Source of the DNA: CAYPPG01 sp964412555
GTDB taxonomy: Bacteria; Hinthialibacterota; Hinthialibacteria; Hinthialibacterales; Hinthialibacteraceae
Direction of reading: 5' to 3'
DNA: 64,000 nucleotides
Assembly: GCA_964412555.1 (NCBI GenBank)
Contig: CAYPPG010000027.1
Coordinates: 1 to 64,000, forward strand
Numbering within the stretch: the stretch's first letter is position 1; every line of letters starts with the position of its first letter. The notes under the pieces are model-generated. The model was not told the DNA's origin. It saw nothing but the letters and a program-made list of their open reading frames with translations, and did no database searches. A program made the translations under genes and the position numbers. Positions 25,407 through 33,236 of this stretch are shown in pieces.

Positions 25407-25440
25407 AAAAAGGATGGGCTAAGAATTGCCCATCCTTTTT
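25407..25440. terminator. Strong intrinsic terminator, bidirectional
   Basis: A perfect 13-bp stem AAAAAGGATGGGC / GCCCATCCTTTTT around an 8-nt loop. The flanking A- and T-runs let it work on both strands, so it can end the gene at 25392 and the convergent gene whose stop is at 25462. Confidence 0.93.
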
Positions 25441-25461
25441 GATTCATTATGGGAATTGAAT

Positions 25462-26847
25462 TTAAAACAGTTGCCAATCATTCACAGATGTTGGCACAGA
25501 GATTTCCACATTGTCGATTGCCCACCACCAATCATTTCCGGCATTGATCATTCCCCAGGTCAAGACCATGGATTGAGCGTTTTCAGGATTGTCGATTTCC
25601 ACTTCGATAGTTTCATTTGTCGAATCGTCGTCTTTGAAATAAGGATCGCCGGCCGTCGAGGACCAGAAGAACAGTTCCACTTCTTCGCCAGTATCATAGG
25701 TCACGGTCAGATTGGCGTTTTGGTTATCTTCCGGACGCCAACTGGAAGAGAAGGAGAGAATAATTGAATTGGGGTCCGCTCCTTCAAGAGAAATGGAAGG
25801 AGAACTGAGATAGGTGTTGTATGTTCCTTCTTCATGGGAAGAATCATCCCATTCATCCGGATCGGCAATCGCAACCGTACCGGTTCCTTTTGTGAATTCA
25901 AAGCGGCGTTGGTCTCCAGCGACTGACGCCCAGGCTTGTAATTTCGAGAACGCCCAGGTTCTCCATTCTGTAACACCCCCTGTCGGAGTCAAATCTTCAA
26001 CACTCCAACCTTCCGGTGGTGTATTTGTCCATACAGCATTGACATCCAAAGGTTGAATGTTGTCCGGAAGGTTTTCATCTACGAACGGCCCCAAATCCAA
26101 GCCTTCAAAATCTTCTGTGAAAAGGGTTGTACCTTCTGAAGTGATTTCAATATTGTCAATGGCCCACCACCAGTCATTGCCAGCTTCGAACATTTCAAAA
26201 CTGAGTACCATTTCGGAAGCCCCATCCGGATTATCCAGCTGGAAGGTCAATGTTTCATTGGTGGAATTGTCGTCATGGAAATAAAAATCCCCTTCTGCGG
26301 AAGTCCAGAAAAAGACATCGATGGGAGGACCCCCATCATAAGAAACCGTAAGAGCAGCGGCTTGACTATCCTCAGGACGCCAACTGGAATCGAATTTAAT
26401 TTCAATCGAACTTGGGGCAACTCCCTCAAGGGAGATGGGGGGAGAATGTAAGAATGAATTGAACGTTCCCGGTTCATGATCCATATCGTCCCATTCGTCC
26501 GGATCCACGATGGCGGCTGTACCACTGGCTTTAGTGAATTCTGACCGCCGTTGATCTCCAGCAACGAAAGACCATGCCTGTACATTGGCAAAGGTCCAGC
26601 CGTGCCAATCGGTCACGCCACCGACAGGAGTAAGATTTTCCACTTCCCATCCTTCCGGCGGGGTGTTGGTCCAGACTGCAGATGAATCTATAGGTTGTAA
26701 ATCAGGAAGATTTTCATCCACATACGGTCCAAGTTCCAATCCTTCAAAATCCTCGAAAAACAAGGTTGATAGGCTGAAACTTGGCACTGTGAGAACTCCA
26801 TTCACAACTGCAAATACAATTGCAAACACAAAACAGGTTTTCTTCAT
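25462..26847 (-). CDS. Secreted protein with two tandem jelly-roll-like domains
   Basis: 461 residues; the start at 26847 follows AAAGGAGTC. A signal peptide (KKTCFVFAIVFAVVNGVLTV) precedes two repeats of about 215 residues (about 30-240 and 245-450) that are the same from end to end. Each begins LFFEDFEGLELGP or LFTEDFEGLDLGP and continues YVDENLPD, AVWTNTPPEGW, SVAGDQRRFEFTK-like, ADPDEWDD, SPSISLEG, SSWRPED and EIDNPENAQSMVLTW. Each ends with AGNDWWWAIDNVEI or a close form. The DWWWAIDN ending is seen in jelly-roll carbohydrate-binding-like (concanavalin-type) modules with a secreted lifestyle. No catalytic residues are apparent. It may bind polysaccharide or surface glycans. It is monocistronic, bounded by the shared terminator. 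Confidence 0.75.
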   Translation of the reverse strand: MKKTCFVFAIVFAVVNGVLTVPSFSLSTLFFEDFEGLELGPYVDENLPDLQPIDSSAVWTNTPPEGWEVENLTPVGGVTDWHGWTFANVQAWSFVAGDQRRSEFTKASGTAAIVDPDEWDDMDHEPGTFNSFLHSPPISLEGVAPSSIEIKFDSSWRPEDSQAAALTVSYDGGPPIDVFFWTSAEGDFYFHDDNSTNETLTFQLDNPDGASEMVLSFEMFEAGNDWWWAIDNIEITSEGTTLFTEDFEGLDLGPFVDENLPDNIQPLDVNAVWTNTPPEGWSVEDLTPTGGVTEWRTWAFSKLQAWASVAGDQRRFEFTKGTGTVAIADPDEWDDSSHEEGTYNTYLSSPSISLEGADPNSIILSFSSSWRPEDNQNANLTVTYDTGEEVELFFWSSTAGDPYFKDDDSTNETIEVEIDNPENAQSMVLTWGMINAGNDWWWAIDNVEISVPTSVNDWQLF

Positions 26848-27053
26848 TATGACTCCTTTCAAATATGGATATATTTGTGAAAATACAATTTTAGCCGATC
26901 TTTATTACTGTTCAGTTAGCATTTCATTATAGATATGTTATCGATTTTTATTAGGGTCAATGATACAAATTTTGTGTTGATCGATTGTATATGAAATGTA
27001 TGTCATTTTTTTTAAAATGGACTGGATATTCGAATGATTTGTTTAGGGTATGA

Positions 27054-28565
27054 TTAGTAAGGTCTTATTCGTAAAGGAAGGGGATCACGGGTGGCAGCGG
27101 TTCTGTTGAGAAGTTCGAGTAGAAGTGCATTTTTGATAGAAGCATAAGCTGCATCATCCCAACGGTTTTGAAATTCGTGAGGATCCTTTTCAAGGTCGTA
27201 GAGTGCGCCGGTTTTCTCATTCGTGTAGAAGGTTAGACGCCATTTGAGGCTGCGAATGGTCAGAGTATCGGTAGGATTTTGTATTTTCCCGTTTTTAGGT
27301 TTGTGGGGACCAAGATAGTTGGGGCTGTATTCACCGGAGGAAACAGAAGCCAGATAGGCGAATTCGTAGCCGGTATCATAACTGTCGGTGGTCAAAACAT
27401 TTGTCAGTGATTTTCCCTGAATGCCAGAAGGTTTTTCTAGACCAGTCAGTTCCATAAGAGTAGGGAAGATATCGGTTTGCTGGACGATTCCTTCGACAAC
27501 TTTTCCGGATTGCAAGTGGCCGGGCCAATTGATGAAGAATGGGACATTTGCGCATCCAGGGTAGTGATAAGCGCCTTTCCACCAGAGCCAGTGATCACCG
27601 AGCATATCACCATGGTCGGAGACGAATACGATGATCGTGTTGTTGCGGATGTTCAATTCGTCGAGTGTTTGTATGATTCTACCGACAGAGTCATCGATAA
27701 AGGTCATTTCCCCGTAATGTTGAGTGCGATGGTAAGCGAGGCGTTCGTTGTACCGCTTCATATTCCCTTCGATCATTTTGATAAAACGGTTGTTCTGTAA
27801 TTCCTCTTCTTTACGAATGGGGGGCGGCATATCTTCTTCTTTGTACATTTCACGATAGGGGGAAGGGGGATTGTATCCTTGATGGGGATCGACAAAAGAG
27901 CAAAATGCAAAGAACGGCTCGTTTTTTTTGGTGCAATCTTGAATGAAATCAATCGTATGGGATGCCGACCAATAACTATTGTGAAGTTCGATGGGGATTT
28001 CGTGGTCGGGTTTGTCGGCATGTTCGGGGTGATTTTCTTTCAACCAAAGATAGTGTTCACCGCTGCGGCCATCTTCTCCGAGATGGAATTCCTGAAAACC
28101 GTAAAATGGTTCTGGGTGAGTATCCATAGTCGGTAGTGGATTTTTACGATAGGGATAATGGGGAAGGAAGTGGAATTTCCCTGCACCTCCGGTACGGTAA
28201 CCATTTTGGGCGAAAACGTGGGCGATGGTTGTCTCGTTTTGCGGTAAAGGAACGCCGTTCGACCAGACGCCGTGAGCCATAAGATATCGGCCGGTAAAGA
28301 TCGTGGCACGTGCAGGCATGCAAGCCGGGCATTGGGTATAGCAATTATTGAAGCGAACGCCTGTATTCGCAAGCGAATCGAGATGAGGAGTTTTGATAAT
28401 GGGATTGCCGTAGGCGCCTATATCATCCAAACGTTGAGTATCGGTCATGATAAGAAGAACATTGGGTTTGGTGTTTGCTTGGGTAGTGCGAGCGAATGAG
28501 GAAGATAGTATCGGAGTTGTCACAAGAGATTGTTTTATGAATGTTCGTCGAGTCGTTTCTGCCAT
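27054..28565 (-). CDS. Tat-exported arylsulfatase-type sulfatase
   Basis: 503 residues from ATG 28565. The Tat signal TTRRTFIKQSLVTTPI is followed by KPNVLLIMTDTQRLDDIGAYG, the metal-binding N-terminus of the alkaline phosphatase-like sulfatase family. The formylglycine motif is CPACMPARATIFTGR (C-x-P-x-R as CMPAR), so it needs an FGE for activation. Further sites include HGVW, FCSFVDPHQGYNPP, and VFVSDHGDMLGDHWLWWKG for the distal metal ligands. It ends with the usual LYDLEKDPHEFQN and LLNRT. Length is normal. The target sulfate ester (polysaccharide or glycan) is not readable. Its neighbours are other exported carbohydrate-related genes. Confidence 0.92.
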   Translation of the reverse strand: MAETTRRTFIKQSLVTTPILSSSFARTTQANTKPNVLLIMTDTQRLDDIGAYGNPIIKTPHLDSLANTGVRFNNCYTQCPACMPARATIFTGRYLMAHGVWSNGVPLPQNETTIAHVFAQNGYRTGGAGKFHFLPHYPYRKNPLPTMDTHPEPFYGFQEFHLGEDGRSGEHYLWLKENHPEHADKPDHEIPIELHNSYWSASHTIDFIQDCTKKNEPFFAFCSFVDPHQGYNPPSPYREMYKEEDMPPPIRKEEELQNNRFIKMIEGNMKRYNERLAYHRTQHYGEMTFIDDSVGRIIQTLDELNIRNNTIIVFVSDHGDMLGDHWLWWKGAYHYPGCANVPFFINWPGHLQSGKVVEGIVQQTDIFPTLMELTGLEKPSGIQGKSLTNVLTTDSYDTGYEFAYLASVSSGEYSPNYLGPHKPKNGKIQNPTDTLTIRSLKWRLTFYTNEKTGALYDLEKDPHEFQNRWDDAAYASIKNALLLELLNRTAATRDPLPLRIRPY

Positions 28566-28746
28566 TTTGGTTTCTCCAAAGCGCCATTTTTTTATCAATA
28601 GCATGAAATGGAACTAAGTTGAAGATGGAAAGGAGATCGGAATTGATGGTATAAGTGAGGGTGATGGGTATACAATCAATTTAAAATAGGGATTGAATCT
28701 CACTAAGGAAAGTGGCTTCTCGAACAGAGGATTTTAGTACCTCAAG

Positions 28747-28962
28747 TTATTCTATAGATGAAATTGACTCGATTTGAGGGAATAGCGTCAATCCTTGATC
28801 ACCGAATTTCAATTCCAATGCCAAGTGGATTGCTTCTAATACTCCTTCTCGACGGCCCTCTTGACGGCCTTCCTGACGGCCTTCTTCACGTCCTCGTTTC
28901 CATCCTTCTTCACGACCGATCAGGATTCCTTCGGATTTCCATTTTTCTGCTAGTGTTGCCAT
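28747..28962 (-). pseudogene. C-terminal fragment of an Rpn-type PD-(D/E)XK nuclease/transposase
   Basis: 71 residues: MATLAEKWKSEG, a Gly/Arg/Glu-rich tract with repeating GREEG/GRQEG units, then EAIHLALELKFGDQGLTLFP. This is the characteristic tail of the Rpn (recombination-promoting nuclease / transposase_31-like) family. The catalytic N-terminal domain is missing: the frame begins 15 nt from the stop of the adjacent Tat gene. It is probably a deletion remnant and not functional. Confidence 0.7.
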
Positions 28963-28977
28963 AAGTGTAGGATTAAT

Positions 28978-29964
28978 TTATGCCATCCAAGTTCTAGGAC
29001 GTTTTTTGTCCAGTTCCGGATCGTTAAGAATACTTTTCGCGATGATGACATCTTCGGCGATTTGGAAATCGAACATCCCGGCACAGATGAAATCCGCTCC
29101 ACTTTCGTATGCGAATCGAAAAGCTTGTTTCGGGTGAATGGCGCCTGCTGCCATGACTTTAAAACCGATCCAAGGGGTTTTTAATGTTTTCATGTATTCA
29201 ATGGTCGCCTGCGGTTTGGTGCACCACATATTGTCATGCGGAGGAAGTTTCCCCGGTTCACGTTCTTCTGTGGGGGTGGCTGTCCAGTATTGATCTGTGT
29301 GGATTGTTTTCACCCAAAAATCGGGTTTATATCCGGCATTGACGCATGCTTGAACGGTTTCCAGGCAGTGGGCGCCCAGTCCGCCAGGAACGCCGAATTG
29401 TTGGATATATTCTAGGGCTTCACCGAGTTCTTCCACTTTGCCTTCCCTGACGGCTTTGTCGGCGATTCCCCCTTGTACGTAGACCATGTGCGCTCCACTG
29501 TCCACAGAACGCTTAATCCCTTCTTTGATGTCTTTGCCCCATGCGCAGTCGGATATCCATTGGATCTTGCCGCCGCGCTCATCCCAATAGCGATTGATGA
29601 CGCGGTCAGAACGAGGATTGGTGAGGATGGTATTCACGCCGTATTCTTCGGCGAGTTCCAGGGTTTCAAAAACCTTTTCATCGGTGTGGTAGGATTTCAC
29701 AAGTTCGGATACATAAATCAAGTCGCGGCTGTGCGCCCAGCCACCGATGAGGTTGCCGCCACAGAAGATACGGCTGACAGTGTAGTCTTTGATTTTTCCG
29801 TAACGCATCTCATTTCCGTCATTTTGAGCCGACGTTTTATTTGTGGTTGTTGTTTGGGCGAGTAAATGTTTTTCTTCGTGACTGAAAGCGAGGGCGGCTC
29901 CGGCAGTTGCCGCGATCGAAGTTTGTAAAAATCCTCTACGGTCCACGTTTTGTTTTTGCGTCAT
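28978..29964 (-). CDS. Tat-exported TIM-barrel-like protein of unknown function, paralogue 1
   Basis: 328 residues. ATG at 29964 is supported by GAGAGGTG; another ATG lies 18 nt upstream. The Tat signal is VDRRGFLQTSIAATAGAALAF. The mature part begins YGKIKDYTVSRIFCGGNLIG and continues AHSRDLIYVSELVKSY. It alternates strands and helices as a TIM barrel would: YGVNTILT, GGKIQWISD, AHMVYVQGG, GVPGGLGAHCLE, PWIGFKVMAAGAIHPKQ, ADFICAGMFDFQIAEDV. The opening resembles the aldo/keto reductase beta1 region, but the AKR catalytic Tyr/Lys set is not evident. Two close relatives lie at 36941 and 38210. The N-terminal part also resembles proteins common in Planctomycetes-like genomes annotated only as Tat-signal proteins. 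Function unknown. Confidence 0.75.
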   Translation of the reverse strand: MTQKQNVDRRGFLQTSIAATAGAALAFSHEEKHLLAQTTTTNKTSAQNDGNEMRYGKIKDYTVSRIFCGGNLIGGWAHSRDLIYVSELVKSYHTDEKVFETLELAEEYGVNTILTNPRSDRVINRYWDERGGKIQWISDCAWGKDIKEGIKRSVDSGAHMVYVQGGIADKAVREGKVEELGEALEYIQQFGVPGGLGAHCLETVQACVNAGYKPDFWVKTIHTDQYWTATPTEEREPGKLPPHDNMWCTKPQATIEYMKTLKTPWIGFKVMAAGAIHPKQAFRFAYESGADFICAGMFDFQIAEDVIIAKSILNDPELDKKRPRTWMA

Positions 29965-30162
29965 GGTACACCTCTCGTTCATGATTTCTTCATTGAATTA
30001 TAAGCTATTATTCTAAGTTTCCAAATAGCGCCACGTGGATTAATCTTCATTTGAGAGAAGATATCAAGTGAAAAAAATGCGGAGATGATAAACGAGATTA
30101 CCAAAATATTTAACTGAGAGTATAGTAATCCATACCAATTCTATTCCAAATGAGGTTTCCCG

Positions 30163-31662
30163 ATGATACACGATATGCCAGTAATGCGGCTTCATGAAAA
30201 AGACAATGTGGCTGTTGCTTTACGCGATATTCAGGAAACGGAAATTTTGCATGTTGACGGTATGGAAATTCGGATAAGGCAATCCGTACCGGCTGGGCAT
30301 AAATTCGCATTAGGCCGCATTGTAGAAGGAGATAATGTCATTAAATATGGTTGGCCGATTGGTCATGCGAGCCGAACAATCGAGGCAGGGGAATGGGTGC
30401 ATGAACACAATGTGGAAACCAATTTGTCGGGGAAATTGGATTATCGCTATGAACCGAAGTTTCAAAGATTTGAATCTCATGATCGCAATTTGACTTTTGA
30501 TGGGTTTGTTAGAAATGATGGAAAAGTTGGGATTCGCAACGAGATTTGGATTGTGCCCTTGGTGGGGTGTGTCAATGAAATCGGCCGGACGATATCACGC
30601 GAAGTGAATCAAGAAATTCAAGGAAGCGGCGTTGATGGTGTATATGCTTGGGGGCATCCGTATGGATGTTCTCAATTGGGCGATGATTTGCAATTGACGC
30701 GTCAAATTCTGGCCGGTTTGGTCCGGCATCCGAATGCGGGTGGAGTATTGGTACTTGGATTGGGGTGTGAGAATAATACGCTTGAAAGTTTTAAACATGT
30801 AATGGGAGATTTTGATGAAAACCGGGTGCGGTTTTTGCTCTCACAGGATGTAGACGATGAAGTGGAAAGTGGAATTTCTGCAGTTCGGGAATTGATCGAG
30901 TCTGCGGGATCATTTCAGCGAACAAAAATTCCGATTTCCAAATTGCGTGTGGGGCTTGAATGCGGCGGGTCGGACGGTTTTTCCGGATTGACGGCGAATC
31001 CGCTGGTGGGTGCTTTCTCCGATCGGTTGGTGGGCATGGGAGGAACTACGGTGCTGACGGAAGTGACAGAAATGTTCGGGGCGGAAGATATCTTGATGAA
31101 ACGATGTCAGGATCAGGAGGTCTTTGAACGCTGTGTCGCGATGATCAACGATTATAAAGATTACTTGATTCGGTATAACCAGCCGATCGATAAGAATCCT
31201 TCTCCGGGAAACAAAGATGGCGGTTTGACTACGCTGGAAGAGAAATCGCTCGGGTGTATCTTGAAAGGAGGACGAAGTCCTGTCGTCGATGTCCTTGATT
31301 ATGGAGAGTTGATAAAGACGAATGGATTGAATTTGATGACCGGTCCGGGGAACGATCCGGTCTCGGTGACTTTATTGGCGGCGGCGGGAGTGCATTTGAT
31401 ACTCTTCACGACAGGGAGGGGAACACCGCTCGGATGTCCCGTGCCGACGATCAAAATATCAACGAACAGTGAGTTGGCTGCGAAAAAAAGGAGATGGATC
31501 GACTTCGATGCAGGCGTTCTTCTATCGGGTGCTTCGATGGATGAAACCGCGACAGAGTTGTTTGATTTGGTTATGGAGACCGCTTCCGGCCGACGATTGA
31601 CGTGTAATGAACGGAATGGATTTCGTGAGATTGCGATTATGAAGGATGGAGTAGTTGTTTAA
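30163..31662 (+). CDS. UxaA-family dehydratase (altronate dehydratase-like)
   Basis: 499 residues with ATGAGG ahead of the start. The N-terminal SAF-type domain (about 1-95) has VRLHEKDNVAVA-like (VMRLHEKDNVAVAL) and GHKFALGRI. The catalytic UxaA/GarD region follows: GFVRNDGKVGIRNEIWIVPL, VGCVNEI, WGHPYGCSQLGDD, GLGCENNTLE, VGLECGGSDGFSG, NPLVGAFSD and TTVLTEVTEMFGAE, then GNKDGGLTTLEEKSLGC. These are the conserved blocks, including the Cys/His positions linked to Fe(II)-dependent dehydration of altronate or related sugar acids. Fused full-length architecture, about 500 residues, is normal for UxaA. No uxaB or uxaC is adjacent, so it may serve another aldonate. It is a single plus-strand gene between two minus-strand groups. 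Confidence 0.88.
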   Translation: MIHDMPVMRLHEKDNVAVALRDIQETEILHVDGMEIRIRQSVPAGHKFALGRIVEGDNVIKYGWPIGHASRTIEAGEWVHEHNVETNLSGKLDYRYEPKFQRFESHDRNLTFDGFVRNDGKVGIRNEIWIVPLVGCVNEIGRTISREVNQEIQGSGVDGVYAWGHPYGCSQLGDDLQLTRQILAGLVRHPNAGGVLVLGLGCENNTLESFKHVMGDFDENRVRFLLSQDVDDEVESGISAVRELIESAGSFQRTKIPISKLRVGLECGGSDGFSGLTANPLVGAFSDRLVGMGGTTVLTEVTEMFGAEDILMKRCQDQEVFERCVAMINDYKDYLIRYNQPIDKNPSPGNKDGGLTTLEEKSLGCILKGGRSPVVDVLDYGELIKTNGLNLMTGPGNDPVSVTLLAAAGVHLILFTTGRGTPLGCPVPTIKISTNSELAAKKRRWIDFDAGVLLSGASMDETATELFDLVMETASGRRLTCNERNGFREIAIMKDGVVV

Positions 31663-31677
31663 AAATAAAAACTTTGG

Positions 31678-32547
31678 TTAATATCGTTTTATTGAATCGC
31701 TTTTGTTGTCTTGGGGATCTTCTTGCCAAAAGACGATCGCATGCGTATCCGGATGTTCTTTGCAGTATTGTTCGATTTCCTTCGGCTTCAGAATCATGAA
31801 AGCGGTGGAAAGGGCGTCGGCGGTGGCTGCGGTTGAAGCGCTTGACCAGGCGGCGATGGTATGACGAACCGGTTGGGCGGTTCGGGGATCGATGATGTGC
31901 TGCCCTTTTCGGATACCGGAACCACTCAAGGAACGGTTTTTTAAAAAATATGTATCGATGATGTGATCCGGCTGATCGGGATTCCGGATTGTCAGTTTCC
32001 AACCGTTTGAAGTGGGAGGTGGATCTAGCGCGAGAACGGTACTGTGACCGCTATGAAGCAAAGCGATCTCGATATCCCAAACCTGAAGCAACTCCGCAGC
32101 TTTATCCAACGCGTACCCTTTTCCAAAACCGCCCATGTCGAGTTGCATGGGGGCGGTTTTCAGAAGAACGGTCAAATTCTTTTCATTCAAATGGATGTGA
32201 TGGAAACCGGTGCGTTGGCGCGCTTGTTCGATTTCATTTTTTGTCGGTGTTGTCGGTTGCTTGTTTTCATCCCGCCAACACACAAGCAAAGGTCCGATGG
32301 TGATGTCGAATACGCCATTTGTTTCCCTATACAATTTCGCGCATTGTTTCAAGCAATCGAAGACAGCTAGGCTGACCTTGATGGGCCGATTGGCAGGTGA
32401 ATTGTTGATGCGGGAGATGTCGCTGTTTTCAATATAGCGACTGAGTTCCAATTCCAACCGGTCTACTTCTTCAAAAGCGGCGGATGCGGCCTGCCCGGCG
32501 TAATGGGGATCGGGATGGCAAATGTAAATTTCAAAGAATGTGGCCAT
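31678..32547 (-). CDS. apbE: ApbE-like FAD:protein FMN transferase
   Basis: 289 residues from the first ATG (32547). Family features: MATFFEIYI at the start, VDRLELELSRYIENSDISRIN, NGVFDITIGPL, MQLDMGGFGKGYALDKAAELL (the conserved D-x-G-x-x-x-K-G-x-x-x-D block), ALLHSGHSTVLAL, SLSGSG, HIIDPRTAQPV and STAATADALSTAFMIL, the Mg-binding A-D-x-x-S/T-T region. The in-frame sequence ahead of the ATG reads NLHRFAHEAMATFFEI, which matches the usual ApbE N-terminus, but that extension has no ATG, GTG or TTG back to its stop; a rare start codon after AAGGAA near 32610 is possible. It follows a membrane protein and a 7-heme cytochrome and would attach FMN to an exported redox protein; no FMN acceptor motif was found in the neighbours. 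No signal peptide is visible in the called form. Confidence 0.85.
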   Translation of the reverse strand: MATFFEIYICHPDPHYAGQAASAAFEEVDRLELELSRYIENSDISRINNSPANRPIKVSLAVFDCLKQCAKLYRETNGVFDITIGPLLVCWRDENKQPTTPTKNEIEQARQRTGFHHIHLNEKNLTVLLKTAPMQLDMGGFGKGYALDKAAELLQVWDIEIALLHSGHSTVLALDPPPTSNGWKLTIRNPDQPDHIIDTYFLKNRSLSGSGIRKGQHIIDPRTAQPVRHTIAAWSSASTAATADALSTAFMILKPKEIEQYCKEHPDTHAIVFWQEDPQDNKSDSIKRY

Positions 32548-32612
32548 CGCTTCATGGGCGAAACGGTGAAGATTGGGGATAGGAAGGGTATGGGGGATTT
32601 CAAAGTGTATGA

Positions 32613-33224
32613 TTAATTTCCTTGAGTGAGTTCAGTTTTCTTTATATGTTGAATTGCGCTGAGATACATTTGGAGGATGAAAGCGATGGAGAAAAACAAG
32701 GCGCTATATTGGTGAATTTGAAGTAGTAGATGCTGTGAGTCCGTTCCGAAGAGGGGGAACATACCGAGGGTGATTGAACCAATCAATGGAACCGCCAGGA
32801 GTACGGTCAACCAGTAACAAACGTTTCGTACGATTGTTGTCTTGTCTTGTGAATTTTTGTTGCCGCAAGAGTGAGCCGGTGCTGAGGATAAGGTAAAGAT
32901 AGTAAAACCGAAAGCAAAAATCAAAGCAATCGTTACATGGAATAGCAAAGGATATCCTGCCAAGGTTTGTTCGAATAATAGGATTGGTGCAAAGCCGGTC
33001 AAGAATAATAGGAGAAATGTGACACAGACAACGGCAAGTAGCCATACGTTCAATCTCACATTCCATTTTTGATTTTGGTCTTTGAACTGGCTGATCAAAT
33101 TTTGGTAGTAATTCGCAAGGAATACTTTCCCGTCAGTATGATGCTTTGCTATCGTTTTGAAAAAATGATACACAATCCATAGAATGGTAATGACAAGAAG
33201 TAATAAGGATGTTGTTTGTAGCAT
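32613..33224 (-). CDS. Five-helix membrane protein, cytochrome b-like
   Basis: 203 residues with about five transmembrane helices: LLLLVITILWIVYHFF, VWLLAVVCVTFLLLFL, LFHVTIALIFAFGFTIF, VCYWLTVLLAVPLIGSI and IHQYSALFFSIAFILQMYL. His residues lie in or near helices 3 and 5 (LLFHVTIA and LLLQIHQYSAL), and a Cys in SAPAHSCGNKNS lies in a loop. This layout resembles small heme-b quinol-oxidising subunits such as nitrate reductase gamma or DUF4405-like proteins, but I cannot assign it to one. It is 13 nt downstream of the multiheme cytochrome gene, so it is probably its membrane partner passing electrons between the quinone pool and the periplasm. Confidence 0.6.
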   Translation of the reverse strand: MLQTTSLLLLVITILWIVYHFFKTIAKHHTDGKVFLANYYQNLISQFKDQNQKWNVRLNVWLLAVVCVTFLLLFLTGFAPILLFEQTLAGYPLLFHVTIALIFAFGFTIFTLSSAPAHSCGNKNSQDKTTIVRNVCYWLTVLLAVPLIGSITLGMFPLFGTDSQHLLLQIHQYSALFFSIAFILQMYLSAIQHIKKTELTQGN

Positions 33225-33236
33225 GATTCGAACCTA

